A DNA stretch of 64,000 nucleotides from Anthoceros angustus (GCA_010909165.1 VJWM01000119.1:496001-560000); one strand, 5' to 3'; shown: positions 33,371-45,899, counted from the stretch's first letter. Notes: generated by a model from the sequence alone, not told the origin. Translations and numbers: made by a program.

Positions 33371-34231
33371 CACCTCAATTTATATGAATTTGATAGATTT
33401 AGACATGAGGTAGTGTCTAGGATAGCAGTCTCTCGCTAATTGCTTATGCAATTATTGCCACAAGTGAGACGCAGGAGACAACTATTTGGATTGCTGCCCA
33501 TATAGCCGCCAACCTCGGTTGGTGCAGCACTCTTCATCCTAACGGCAAGGTACATTGGAAGATAGGCGTAATAGACCTCCACACACCACCACTACTCATC
33601 ACCCGCCTTTTCAGCCATGGGAAACGCAAAAGGAGATAGCACCACGAGATTTATCATTACCTGTAGTCCCCCTAGTTGGTATGCCTTCCATGTTGCAAGG
33701 CCCTTCGAATGCCCCCCTAGCTAGTATATATTCGTTATTGCAACAACTTTGTGGGCCTTTTAAATTAAGTGAAACATAACAGACTCAGTGCTCAAGATTC
33801 AAATAAAAGAATACAATTATCTAGGAGAGTATGCAGCAAAACAAAGATAAGATATCTCTTTATTATTAATAAAATAATTTATCAAGATAATTCATGTTAT
33901 TTTCGAGAATAAGGTGCCACCAAATCAATATATGTGTTATCAACATGTAATTTTAAAGCATCATTTTTAATCTTTTGGGCGAGTTGGAGAGGGAGGGCAA
34001 TTCTAAGTATAATATGTCTTGTGTGTTTTAGTGTTTCTTAATGTTATGTTTTTATATTATATTATTTTTTCATTTTTTTGTGTATGTTATGTGTATTATG
34101 TCTGAGATTTATTATTCTATCCATATCGTGTTTTGTTGTTGTTTTACACTTCAATTGTTGATCATGTTTATGTTTTGTGTCCGTGTTTGATTGTTTGTGT
34201 GACTGTAGGAGTTCAACATCAAATAAAGATC

Positions 34232-34856
34232 ATGGCACGGGGATGCCCCAGCCATCCTATTTGGAAGTATTACAAAAAGGAGTACTCTAGTAAATACAAG
34301 ACATTTACTCGAATGGTTTGCAAGTTTTGTAAGAAAGGGTTTGCTTTGGGAAGCTCTACTAGAGCATTTCGCCATCTTGTCGAAGGGCAAAAAGGTACTG
34401 CAGAATGTAAACACTGCCCTATTGAAATGAAGTCCGCGATAAGGGAGAAATGTGAGGCGTATGCCCAGAAGGTATTTCAACATAGTCTTTTTAATGTAAT
34501 ATTCTCCATTTTCATGCAATATTGACATGTCTAATTTCGTGTATGACTATGAAAATCAGCGTATACAAGTGCGACAAAACAAGAAATGCTTGGAGCAGCA
34601 CGAGCACGCTCTCAAAGATTTCAAGAGAAAATTGAAGACCACTCCTAGAACTTGGTTTTGGTTACATGACATGTTTGCCCTGGGGGCTCCCATCTACGAC
34701 AGCTTCGAGCTTGGGTCTCTATCTGATGCCCAAATCATTTGCTTCCGGAAGCTTCTCACATCCTTCGTTTCTTTGGTCGAACAAGAGGATTGGGCAAAAG
34801 AGCGTCCTCCAGTGGCCTATATGTGGATGGTGCATTGGCTGGAGAGGCTAGGTTGA
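34232..34856 (+). CDS. BED-like zinc-finger protein, copy C (fused to LINE tail)
   Basis: Exons 34232-34471 and 34560-34856 join in phase 0 to give 178 residues. The first exon carries the finger pattern CKFCKK ... H ... ECKHC shared with copies A and B. Most of the second exon lies inside the retroposed insertion at 34580-35004 and ends WMVHWLERLG. The protein is therefore a chimera of the BED-like domain and the inserted frame. Unlike copy B it has no premature stop. It may be an expressed repeat-family member or simply a young element. No enzymatic domain is visible. Confidence 0.5.
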
Positions 34857-35004
34857 GCTTCTCTTGTGTATTTTGTTTTGAGTCTAAGTCTCTCCTTGGA
34901 GGAGTCTTGGCTTCTGACTTGTGTTGTTTGTCCTGCTGTGTCTCAATTTGAGACTATTTGTACCACAAAATCCTTAATAAAGTCTTGCTGTTCTGCAAAA
35001 AAAG
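34580..35004 (+). mobile_element. Retroposed LINE-tail-like insertion with A-tail and target duplication
   Basis: The insert is flanked by AGTGCGACAAAA (34568-34579) and AGTGAGGCAAAA (35005-35016), 10 of 12 identical. It ends with AATAAA (34976-34981) followed by seven A residues (34997-35003). Copy A contains the unoccupied site. The 3' part resembles the T-rich non-coding end of plant L1-like LINEs. No RT sequence is retained, so the source element is inferred. Confidence 0.65.
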
Positions 35005-36396
35005 AGTGAGGCAAAAGCCTCGTTAAGCAAATCCAAAGTTTTCTAAAGAGTATGGTGCAGTTGTATTTGAGGACACATGTTCTTCACCTTTGAGGCGATA
35101 TATTTAAGATATTACAGATATGAGACATATGATAAGATATTAATAAATCTTATCTTATAATTAATTGGCTTTTATGAGCTTGATGTTCAAAAAACTACCT
35201 AAAGAAAAGGAAAAAGTTACTGTAGGAATGAACTTAGACATTAACTGCCCTTATGTGGCAACTACGTATCCGCTACGTACCCGCCCTATCTTGGACTTTA
35301 TTGAAGTCCGTCATGAGAGCTTCCCAGCGATCACGGCATTGCTTCGCCGTCCTGTAAACCTTATGGCTTGCAAATGAAGTTGAAATTACAGCCCATCTTG
35401 TGTTGGCAGGAGTCATCTTTTCTTTCATCTGCGTCCAGCATAACATCTTCCTTCCGCATGTAAACCAATATGAGCAATTTAGATTCGTCCCACCTTTTTC
35501 CTGTTATCTTACAATGAGTGATGAATCACCTTGATTTGAAGCTTGAACCCTAGACCTTTTCTTGCCTCACGGTTGGGATTCACAGACGGGTTATGAGGAC
35601 CTTGGCTTTCAGCTCGTCTAAAATTGCCTGGGACATTTCGGAAGAATGGAGTTAATATCGTCATGTTTTAAATTATCATACTATGACTTTTCATTATGCT
35701 TCTTCTTTAGGTGCCCTAACATAGTGCCACATTCAAATCCTTTAAGTTAAATGCTTCTACCAAAAGGTTGGTGACATATCATCATGTTGTCAAGTATCAA
35801 ACTATTAACTTTATTGAAGCCCGGCTTCTAGGCCACTTTTGTGATGATAACTATTGCTTAAATATGGGAGAACGAGTAGTTCAAGCATAATTACATAAAT
35901 ATCAATAGTGATGACAAATATGCAAACACATCCGCAACTTGCCACATTTCATCTCATGTCACTACAAACAAGTGTCTATTCTTTTCAAGAAAAGGATGAT
36001 GAATATCCTTGTGTTCCTCAAACGATATGATGTATTACATTTCATCTCGGACCTTTGAGGCGATATATTTAAGATATTACAGATATGAGACATATGATAA
36101 GATATCTCTTTATTATAAAAAGAGATGGGAAAACCCATCCACCCCAAAACAAAAGGAAAACCCACAAGGGCACCATGCCGTGGGACTAACCCCATAATCA
36201 TGCATTTCAAAACGCCATCCTATGACACCGTATGAATGTTCACTGTAATTTTGCTATATCCTCGATTAATTAAAAATTATATTAATAACTAAAATACTTA
36301 ATTAATTGGCTTTTATGAGCTTGATGTTCAAAAACTACCTAAAGAAAAGGAAAAAGTTAAGGAATGAACTTAGACATTAATCGCCTTATGTGGCAA

Positions 36397-36717
36397 CTAC
36401 GTATCCGCTTCATTTGCCCTATCTTGGACTTTATTGAAGTCCGTCATGAGAGCTTCCCAGCGATCACGGCATTGCCGTCTGTAAACCTTATGGCTTGCAA
36501 ATGAAGTTGAAATTACAGCCCATCTTGTGTTGGCAGAGTCATCTTTTCTTTCATCTGCGTCCAGCATAACATCTTCCTTCCGCATGTAAACCAATATGAG
36601 CAATTTAGATTCGTCCCACCTTTTTCCTGTGTTATCTTCGTCAATGAGTGATGAATCACCTTGATTTGAAGCTTGAACCCTAGACCTTTTCTTGCCCTCG
36701 GCACGGTTGGGATTCAC
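36397..36717 (-). CDS. Trihelix (Myb/SANT-like) DNA-binding exon, best copy
   Basis: The frame encodes a Lys/Arg-rich lead-in ([10 protein letters not shown]) and then a trihelix-type domain. Its Trp anchors are visible in [19 protein letters not shown] and [17 protein letters not shown], the spacing typical of plant trihelix factors. It is probably one exon of a larger minus-strand gene. A candidate upstream exon (Met-rich [13 protein letters not shown], followed by a gt donor) lies near 37620-37660, with uncertain exons near 36950-37060. Frame continuity between these pieces cannot be settled because copies carry indels. Trihelix proteins bind GT-type promoter elements; related domains also occur in some transposon accessory proteins, so either origin is possible. 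Confidence 0.6.
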   Translation of the reverse strand: MNPNRAEGKKRSRVQASNQGDSSLIDEDNTGKRWDESKLLILVYMRKEDVMLDADERKDDSANTRWAVISTSFASHKVYRRQCRDRWEALMTDFNKVQDRANEADT

Positions 36718-38233
36718 AGACGGGTTATGAGGACCTTGGCTTTCCAGCTCAGTCTAAAATTGTGGCCTCCAAGCTGCGGAATAGCCAGGACCTTGTAAGT
36801 GTGCTGCTACATTATCCCCAGTGTGGGTTTGGAGGAGCAAAGGACCTAAGACAAATGTTGAGATTGATACACGTTTCTGTTAGAAATGTCTTCACAATTT
36901 GTAGCATGCTTCACACTTGATACCTACCAGGTATGCTTGGCACATTGAATCCAGCCGGAGGTCTTGCTGAAGTCGATAGCAGAACAAAAGAGTCCATTTG
37001 TACAATGCAGGCGCGCCCTGTCCTCAACGCTAGAACGATTCATGTAAAGAGGGCAACTTGCAGCGGTAATGGAAATGGCAAAATAACGGGCGATTCCTGG
37101 TCCCATATGACATCCAACCCGGATTGTATATCGCCGTTCCGTTATTTCAGACGGCGCTAACCGGCATGGGGGGGTACCTACTCTGGGTCGGAGAAATCCA
37201 AGTGTACCTAACAATAAACCCGGCCAAAACCTACGACCCGGAGTGCTCAACCCGGCCGTAAACCATTAATGTTCATTGTCTTTTGTACAACGTGGCTGGA
37301 AATCCTCCGGGTACGGGTTACATGGGAACCTAGCATTATAAGGTGCGCAACTTTTCTGTCCCTTTTTCCTTTTCAAAGTCCGAAGCATGCGCAAAGGCAC
37401 GCTTTGTGAGGCTCGCTCGCGGGAGGTGCATACCTGCAACATCGCGAGATGTCGAGTTTGCGGGAAGACGGCATCGTGTGAGAGTGCCCTACATCTGGCC
37501 ATCTGATTGAAGTGCCCTACATCTGGCCTCAAAATCGGCTCACCGTGACGGGCACTACGGAAATCCAGTAGAGGAGGGCCAAAAGAATCGATTTTAATTT
37601 GATTTTGATGAGCGTAGGCAAGGATTTTTACCTCAGAGGTGGGCCGTGGCATGAAGTCCATCATAGACATTTCTTGACTGGAGAAGGGAGGAAAGTGAAC
37701 TAGCACCTGGTTTTTGACAGACACAGTGGAAAGAAACTAAAATGCTGAAGCTGTCAGGAGGGCAGAATTAGAGACTTGCTCATACATAGGTATGTAATAC
37801 GAAGGCTTGCCGAGTTTCCACGAGCCCATACTCATTACCTGTAGTCCCCTAGTTGGTATGCCTTCCATGTTGCAAGGCCCTTGAATGCCCCCTAGCTAGT
37901 ATATATTCGTTATTGCAACAACTTTGTGGGCCTTTTAAATTAAGTGAAACATAATGACTCTGCTCAAGATTCAAATAAAAGAATACAATTATCTAGGAGA
38001 GTATGCAGAACAAAAGATAAGATATTAATAAATCTTATCTTATAATTAATTGGCTTTTATGAGCTTGATGTTCAAAAACTACCTAAAGAAAAGGAAAAAG
38101 TTACGTAGGAATGAACTTAGACATTAATCGCCTTATGTGGCAACTACGTATCCGCTCATCCCTATCTTGGACTTTATTGAAGTCCGTCATGAGAGCTTCC
38201 GATCACGGCATTGCCCGCCGTAAACCTTAAACC

Positions 38234-38467
38234 TTATGCAAATGAAGTTGAAATTACAGCCCATCTTGTGTTGGCAGGAGTCATCTTTTCTTTCATACCG
38301 CCGTCCCTGTGCTTCATAACATCTTCCTTCCGTACAGAAACCAATATGAGCAATTTAGATTCGTCCCACCTTTTTCCTGTGTTATCTTCGTCAATGAGTG
38401 ATGAATCACCTTGATTTGAAGCTTGAACCCTAGACCTTTTCTTGCCCTCGGCACGGTTGGGATTCAC
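38234..38467 (-). pseudogene. Trihelix-like exon, second copy with indels
   Basis: This copy of the 36397-36717 exon has several small deletions and replacements, for example in the segment after KEDVM. It lacks the C-terminal part of the domain. It belongs to the 38016-39497 mosaic segment. Confidence 0.6.
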
Positions 38468-39494
38468 AGACGGGTTATGAGGACCTTGGCTTTCCAGCTC
38501 AGTCTAAAATTGTGGCCTCCAAGCTGCGGAATAGGGGACCTTGTAAGTGTCTTTTCATTATCCCGATGTGGGTTTGGAGGAGCAAAGGACCTAAGACAAA
38601 TGTTGAGATTGATACACGTTTACATGTCTTCACAATTTGTAGCATGCTTCACACTTGATACCTACCAGGTATGCTTGGCACATTGAATCCAGCCGGAGGT
38701 CTTGCTGAAGTCGATAGCAGAACAAAAGAGTCCATTTGTACAATGCAGGCGCGCCCTGTCCTCAACGCTAGAACGATTCATGTAAAGAGGGCAACTTGCA
38801 GCGGTAATGGAAATGGCAAAATAACGGGCGATTCCTGGTCCCATATGACATCCAACCTGGATTGTATATCGCCGTTCCGTTATTTCAGACGGCGCTAACC
38901 GGCATGGGGGTACCTACTCTGGGTCGGAGAAATCCAAGTGTACCTAACAATAAACCCGGCCAAAACCTACGACCCGGAGTGCTCAACCCGGCCGTAAACC
39001 ATTAATGTTCATTGTCTTTTGTACAACGTGGCTGGAAATCCTCCGGGTACGGGTTACATGGGAACCTAGCATTATAAGGTGCGCAACTTTTCTGTCCTTT
39101 TTCCTTTTCAAAGTCCGAAGCATGCGCAAAGGCACGCTTTGTGAGGCTCGCTCGCGGAGGTGCATACCTGCAACATCGCGAGATGTCGAGTTTGGGGAAG
39201 ACGGCATCGTGTGAGAGTGCCCTACATCTGGCCATCTGATTGAAGTGCCCTACATCTGGCCTCAAAATCGGCTCACCGTGACGGGCACTACGGAAATCCA
39301 GTAGAGGAGGGCCAAAAGAATCGATTTTAATTTGATTTTGATGAGCGTAGGCAAGGATTTTTACCTCAGAGGTGGGCCGTGGCATGAAGTCCATCATAGA
39401 CATTTCTTGACTGGAGAAGGGAGGAAAGTGAACTAGCACCTGGTTTTTGACAGACACAGTGGAAAGAAACTAAAATGCTGAAGCTGTCAGGAGG

Positions 39495-40154
39495 CAATTC
39501 TAAGTATAATATGTCTTGTGTGTTTTAGTGTTTCTTAATGTTATGTTTTTATATTATATTATTTTTTCATTTTTTTGTGTATGTTATGTGTATTATGTCT
39601 GAGATTTATTATTCTATCCATATCGTGTTTTGTTGTTGTTTTACACTTCAATTGTTGATCATGTTTATGTTTTGTGTCCGTGTTTGATTGTTTGTGTGAC
39701 TGTAGGAGTTCAACATCAAATAAAGATCATGGCACGGGGATGCCCCAGCCATCCTATTTGGAAGTATTACAAAAAGGAGTACTCTAGTAAATACAAGACA
39801 TTTACTCGAATGGTTTGCAAGTTTTGTAAGAAAAGGGTTTGCTTTGGGGAAGCTCTACTAGAGCATTTCGCCATCTTGTCGAAGGGCAAAAGGTCGCAAT
39901 GTAAACACCGCCCTATTGAAATGAAGTCCGATAAGGGAGAAATGTGAGGCGATGCCAAGGTATTTCAACATAGTCTTTTAATGTAATATTCTCCATTTTC
40001 ATGCAATATTGACATGTCTAATTTCGTGTATGACTATGAAAATCAGCGTATACAAGTGCGACAAAACAAGAAATGCTTGGAGCAAGACGAGCACGCCTCA
40101 AAGATTTCAAGAGAAAATTGAAGACCACTCCTAGAACTTGGTTTTGGTTACATG
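39495..40154 (+). pseudogene. BED-like element, truncated copy D
   Basis: The segment copies 33990-34665, including the BED-like exon and the start of the LINE-tail exon. Several one-base and few-base differences break the frame (for example an extra A after TGTAAGAA). It ends abruptly at the shared string ggttacatg, where the sequence continues as trihelix-region DNA. Confidence 0.75.
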
Positions 40155-40862
40155 GGAACCTAGCATTATAAGGTGCGCAACTTTTCTGTCCTTTTTCCTT
40201 TTCAAAGTCCGAAGCATGCGCAAAGGCACGCTTTGTGAGGCTCGCTCGCGGGAGGTGCATACCTGCAACATCGCGAGATGTCGAGTTTGCGGGAAGACGG
40301 CATCGTGTGAGAGTGCCCTACATCTGGCCATCTGATTGAAGTGCCCTACATCTGGCCTCAAAATCGGCTCACCGTGACGGGCACTACGGAAATCCAGTAG
40401 AGGAGGGCCAAAAGAATCGATTTTAATTTGATTTTGATGAGCGTAGGCAAGGATTTTTACCTCAGAGGTGGGCCGTGGCATGAAGTCCATCATAGACATT
40501 TCTTGACTGGAGAAGGGAGGAAAGTGAACTAGCACCTGGTTTTTTGACAGACACAGTGGAAAGAAACTAAAATGCTGAAGCTGTCAGGAGGGCAGAATTA
40601 GAGACTTGCTCATACATAGGTATGTAATACGAAGGCTTGCCGAGTTTCCACGAGCCCATACTCATTACCTACCTTAATCACGACATCGTGCAGATAATCC
40701 AGATTCTTTTGTTGGATTCCCTTGGGTCTGGCAGCTTCACAACAGCCACCTCGGCTAACATGAAGACAAAACTTCGGACAGCCACTAGACTCCAAGTTGC
40801 GACATATTATAAAAGGGCAGTCAAAAACACTTAGGTGAACTCACCCCATACGACCAGGGTCA

Positions 40863-43236
40863 CTACAGTGCACTGTCATATCTGTGGGCCACATCCTTCC
40901 AGTTCACCACCTTCCAGATGGATTTGAGGTAATCTGCGCGAACGTTCTTATACTGCACGCAGATAATAAGAAGTTAGTAAGCGATGACGGTCTTACTGCA
41001 AAGCCGCACGGCTGATGTGGGGGCTGCCATGGGATTCCGGCATTCCAAGCGGAATGAAAGTAAAACGAAGCAGTGGATCACCTGGAGATAGTAGGCATGC
41101 TCCCAGACATCGATCCCCAGGAGTGGTTCCAATCCGATTGTCCTCAGAGGGTCCTGGAATGGAAGGTGGCAAACGAAATCAAAACCAGCTTTCACCGGAA
41201 CCAACCACATATGCTCCCCAACCAAGAACCATCAATGGCAATACAATACCTGATTGGGAGTGGTGGCCACAACCAGCCTCTTGAGATTCTTGTCCAGCCC
41301 CAGCCACTGTGCCAGAGACAGGACAGCAGAAGAATTCAGCAACTGTCTGCTTGAGAAACGTCTCCAACAGAAAGTTCAAATCAACGTACCACCCATCCCG
41401 ATCCCTGTACGGCAGCACCCTCGGTGTTCATCCTGTCTACCAAGCCATCCAACGACTTGAACTGCTCCTCAATTGCTCTGAGAAGGTCCCCTTCAGGAGG
41501 CTGACCTCCACCTTCCTGCTTCCACGCATAATTTCAGAGGCCGCCATGCCACAAACTACAAAATCCAACCGTGAACTGCACAGCACCTAGGCACGTACAG
41601 ATGTTGGAGCAAGGTTCCGCCAGAAGATGGTGTGGTTAACATGCCCTGCAAGAGGATGCCAGATTTAGCCACGACACCACCTAACAAGAATCCAAACCTC
41701 AAAACGCACACACTCACCTCCGCCATTGAATTTGAGACTATTTGTACCACAAAATCCTTAATAAAGTCTTGCTGTTCTGCAAAAAAAGAGTGAGGCAAAA
41801 GCCTCGTTAAGCAAATCCAAAGTTTTCTAAAGAGTATGGTGCAGTTGTATTTGAGGACACATGTTCTTCACCTTTGAGGCGATATATTTAAGATATTACA
41901 GATATGAGACATATGATAAGATATTAATAAATCTTATCTTATAATTAATTGGCTTTTATGAGCTTGATGTTCAAAAAACTACCTAAAGAAAAGGAAAAAG
42001 TTCGTAGGAATGAACTTAGACATTAACTGCCCTTATGTGGCAACTACGTATCCGCTACGTACCCGCCCTATCTTGGACTTTATTGAAGTCCGTCATGAGA
42101 GCTTCCGATCACGCATTGCCGTCTGTAAACCTTATGGCTTGCAAATGAAGTTGAAATTACAGCCCATCTTGTGTTGGCAGGAGTCATCTTTTCTTTCATA
42201 CCGCCGTCCCTGTGCTTCATAACATCTTCCTTCCGCATGTAAACCAATATGAGCAATTTAGATTCGTCCCACCTTTTCCGTGTTATCTTCACAATGAGTG
42301 ATGAATCACCTTGATTTTGAAGCTTGAACCCTAGACCTTTTCTTGCCTCGGCACGGTTGGATTCACAGACGGGTTATGAGGACCTTGGCTTTCCAGCGTC
42401 TAAAATTGTGGCCTCAAGCTGCGGAATAGCCGGACCTTGTAAGTGTGCTGCTACATTATCCCCAGTGTGGGTTTGGAGGAGCAAAGGACCTAAGACAAAT
42501 GTTGAGATTGATACACGTTTCTGTTAGAAATGTCTTCACAATTTGTAGCATGCTTCACACTTGATACCTACCAGGTATGCTTGGCACATTGAATCCAGCC
42601 GGAGGTCTTGCAAGTCGATAGCAGAACAAAAGAGTCCATTTGTACAATGCAGGCGCGCCCTGTCCTCAACGCTAGAACGATTCATGTAAAGAGGGCAACT
42701 TGCAGCGGTAATGGAAATGGCAAAATAACGGGCGATTCCTGGTCCCATATGACATCCAACCTGGATTGTATATCGCCGTTCCGTTATTTCAGACGGCGCT
42801 AACCGGCATGGGGGTACCTACTCTGGGTCGGAGAAATCCAAGTGTACCTAACAAGAATCCAAACCTCAAAACGCACACACTCACCTCCGCCATTGAATTT
42901 GAGAGCCGGCTGCAGCGCCACGACCTTCTGCGCATCCCTGGCCGAGTGAGCCGCGTCCAGCTGCTCCAGCGCCTTGTTGAAGTTGGTGACGTAGGTCTGG
43001 TGATGCTTCTGATGATGCAGCTTCATGATCTCGGCACTAATCACCGGCTCCAGCGCGTTGTAATCGTAGGGCAGATCCGGCAGCGTGTAAGTGTGGCTCG
43101 ATCGCAGCGTCTCCTTCAGCGGCTCCGAGCTCATCCATCGCACAGCGGCCATGGCAGCCGCGCTACCATTGCTGCCGCCGCTGCGAGCCGCAGCCTTCAC
43201 CAGATGCGCAGCCATGGCGCCTCGTCTCCGATTCAA
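40863..43236 (-). CDS. SODA: Mitochondrial Mn superoxide dismutase, exons complete but intron 1 interrupted
   Basis: Six exons are present once each: 42885-43236, 41599-41645, 41390-41515, 41250-41306, 41082-41153 and 40863-40952. They total 744 nt, or 247 residues. An Ala/Arg/Ser-rich presequence precedes [17 protein letters not shown]. Metal ligands are visible in [24 protein letters not shown] and [13 protein letters not shown]. The enzyme converts superoxide to peroxide, and the presequence points to the mitochondrial matrix. Intron 1 is invaded by a 1.1 kb mosaic segment (41737-42846), and 21 bp of exon 1 is repeated at its far edge. The true intron is probably about 75 bp. Partial copies recur at 45600-45908, 46525-47050, 47733-47881 and 48643-48911. 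Confidence 0.88.
42080..42292 (-). pseudogene. Trihelix-like exon, third copy with indels
   Basis: This is another degraded copy of the 36397-36717 exon inside the segment that interrupts SOD intron 1. Small deletions break the frame around the CRDRWEAL part of the domain. Confidence 0.6.
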
Positions 43237-43382
43237 TTCGGGTCGTGAATTTCTTCAACCTTGCATGCCTAGCACGCCGGCAAGCACCTCGCTTGAGCAT
43301 TTCAGGCTTTCAGCACATTCACTCCACCTGGCGCCCACTGTTTCGCCGGTGGCAGATTGGTTTCGCCAGTTCCGCCGCAAGG

Positions 43383-43394
43383 TTTCCCGCGAAA
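43383..43394. promoter_or_regulatory. Palindromic E2F-type site between SOD and LSM4
   Basis: TTTCCCGCGAAA matches the E2F consensus on both strands. It lies about 150 bp upstream of the SOD start, in the head-to-head SOD-LSM4 spacer. Copies recur at 47821-47832 and 49715-49726 as part of the mosaic. E2F sites of this type drive S-phase genes in plants. Confidence 0.6.
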
Positions 43395-44452
43395 ATGGCA
43401 TACCTGCAACATCGCGAGATGTCGAGTTTGCGGGAAGACGGCATCGTGTGAGAGTGCCCTACATCTGGCCATCTGATTGAAGTGCCCTACATCTGGCCTC
43501 AAAATCGGCTCACCGTGACGGGCACTACGGAAATCCAGTAGAGGAGGGCCAAAAGAATCGATTTTAATTTGATTTTGATGAGCGTAGGCAAGGATTTTTA
43601 CCTCAGAGGTGGGCCGTGGCATGAAGTCCATCATAGACATTTCTTGACTGGAGAAGGGAGGAAAGTGAACTAGCACCTGGTTTTTTGACAGACACAGTGG
43701 AAAGAAACTAAAATGCTGAAGCTGTCAGGAGGGCAGAATTAGAGACTTGCTCATACATAGGTATGTAATACGAAGGCTTGCCGAGTTTCCACGAGCCCAT
43801 ACTCATTACCTACCTTAATCACGACATCGTGCAGATAATCCAGATTCTTTTGTTGGATTCCCTTGGGTCTGGCAGCTTCACAACAGCCACCTCGGCTAAC
43901 ATGAAGACAAAACTTCGGACAGCCACTAGACTCCAAGTTGCGACATATTATAAAAGGGCAGTCAAAACACTTAGGTGAACTCACCCCATACGACATCCAA
44001 CCTGGATTGTATATCGCCGTTCCGTTATTTCAGACGGCGCTAACCGGCATGGGGGTACCTACTCTGGGTCGGAGAAATCCAAGTGTACCTAACAATAAAC
44101 CCGGCCAAAACCTACGACCCGGAGTGCTCAACCCGGCCGTAAACCATTAATGTTCATTGTCTTTTGTACAACGTGGCTGGAAATCCTCCGGGTACGGGTT
44201 ACATGGGAACCTAGCATTATAAGGTGCGCAACTTTTCTGTCCTTTTTCCTTTTCAAAGTCCGAAGCATGCGCAAAGGCACGCTTTGTGAGGCTCGCTCGC
44301 GGAGGTGCATACCTGCTTCAAGTTAGTCGACTTTCTTCATCAAGTCAGGGTTTTGCGAGCGTGAACCGGGCGCGGCAGCGATCACACTTGCCTCGGCCGG
44401 GCTGGCGGACGGCGGGGGTAATCCATCGTGAAGACCCTCATCTGCCGTCTCG

Positions 44453-45463
44453 ATGGTGATTGCTGCTTCTTCCCTGTTTCATTCAAGCTGTGCGATTTGG
44501 CTGGGCTCGTCTTCTGCACGTTTGGTTTGGAATTCTATCTGAATCGAGGTGGAGCCATGTTGGTCACGGATTGTGTCTTTCTGGTGTGCAGCTTCCGCTA
44601 TCGTTGCTCAAAACTGCGCAAGGGCATCCTATGGTAATTGAATTTTTGTTTTGATGACTTCCTTGAGGACAGAGACTTTGAAGACAGTAGAGACAGCCTC
44701 TAGAATTTCCTCCAGTTTGATGTGGGTGCTTTGCTGTTGATCTTGCAGCTGGTGGAGCTGAAAAATGGGGAGACTTATAACGGACACCTTGTTAATTGCG
44801 ACACCTGGATGAATATACATTTGCGGGAGGTTATTTGTACTTCTAAGGTGAGAGAAACCCTAGTATTTTTATGTGCGTTCGGTGAGATAAGATGACGTTC
44901 CTCTGGAGGGCAATAGGACTGAGGGATCTGTAGTGTTGTGATTAAGCACGATAAGTAGAATCTAAGGTGTCTGATGCGAGCTCTATTGGCTCTGAAATGT
45001 AAGCTTGCGTTGTAGGATGGAGACCGCTTTTGGAGGATGCCGGAGTGTTACATACGTGGTAATACTATCAAATACCTACGAGTTCCAGATGAGGTGCGTG
45101 CGCTACTCTCCATTGTTCCTTCAGGTTTTGTTTTTGCTTTTGTTTTGAGGGTGTGCTGTGGGACTTATGCATTTCCTGCCATGTGGGCTTTGCCGTCTTC
45201 TCTGTTTGTAACTTTTCCGTCATGCTCCTACGTTGCAGGTCATTGACAAAGTTCAGGAAGAGACTGTGAGGAGATCTGGTGAGGTTTCTTCCATGCCTTC
45301 AGCTTGTGGCTTGTTTTTTCTCATTGTGGTGGTCTGTAGCCTATCAGCCGACACTGAAAGTTGGACTTCATTGACAAACAGACCGTAAACCAATAATTGG
45401 AGGTCGTGGACGGGGGAGAGGGAGAGGTGACGATCCTATAGGGAGAGGTGCTGGCAGAGGTGG
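44453..45463 (+). CDS. LSM4: LSM4 snRNP core protein, copy 1 (3' end replaced)
   Basis: Exon 1 contributes only the ATG (44453-44455, followed by gtgatt). Exons 44592-44633, 44749-44847, 45016-45093, 45239-45278 and the start of exon 6 at 45382 follow. The protein begins [15 protein letters not shown]. Sm1 appears in [14 protein letters not shown] and CDTWMNIHL; Sm2 in [17 protein letters not shown]4 is part of the LSM2-8 U6 snRNP ring and the LSM1-7 decapping ring. Exon 6 begins the RGG-rich tail but switches at 45455-45463 into trihelix-region DNA. The missing tail is present in the next copy; combining the two gives 162 residues. Confidence 0.88.
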
Positions 45464-45899
45464 GCCGTGGCATGAAGTCCATCATAGACATTTCTTGACT
45501 GGAGAAGGGAGGAAAGTGAACTAGCACCTGGTTTTTGACAGACACAGTGGAAAGAAACTAAAATGCTGAAGCTGTCAGGAGGGCAGAATTAGAGACTTGC
45601 TCATACATAGGTATGTAATACGAAGGCTTGAGTTTCCACGAGCCCATACTCATTACCTACCTTAATCACGACATCGTGCAGATAATCCAGATTCTTTTGT
45701 TGGATTCCCTTGGGTCTGGCAGCTTCACAACAGCCACCTCGGCTAACATGAAGACAAAACTTCGGACAGCCACTAGACTCCAAGTTGCGACATATTATAA
45801 AAGGGCAGTCAAAAACACTTAGGTGAACTCACCCCATACGACCAGGGTCACTACAGTGCACTGTCATATCTGTGGGCCACATCCTTCCAGTTCACCACC

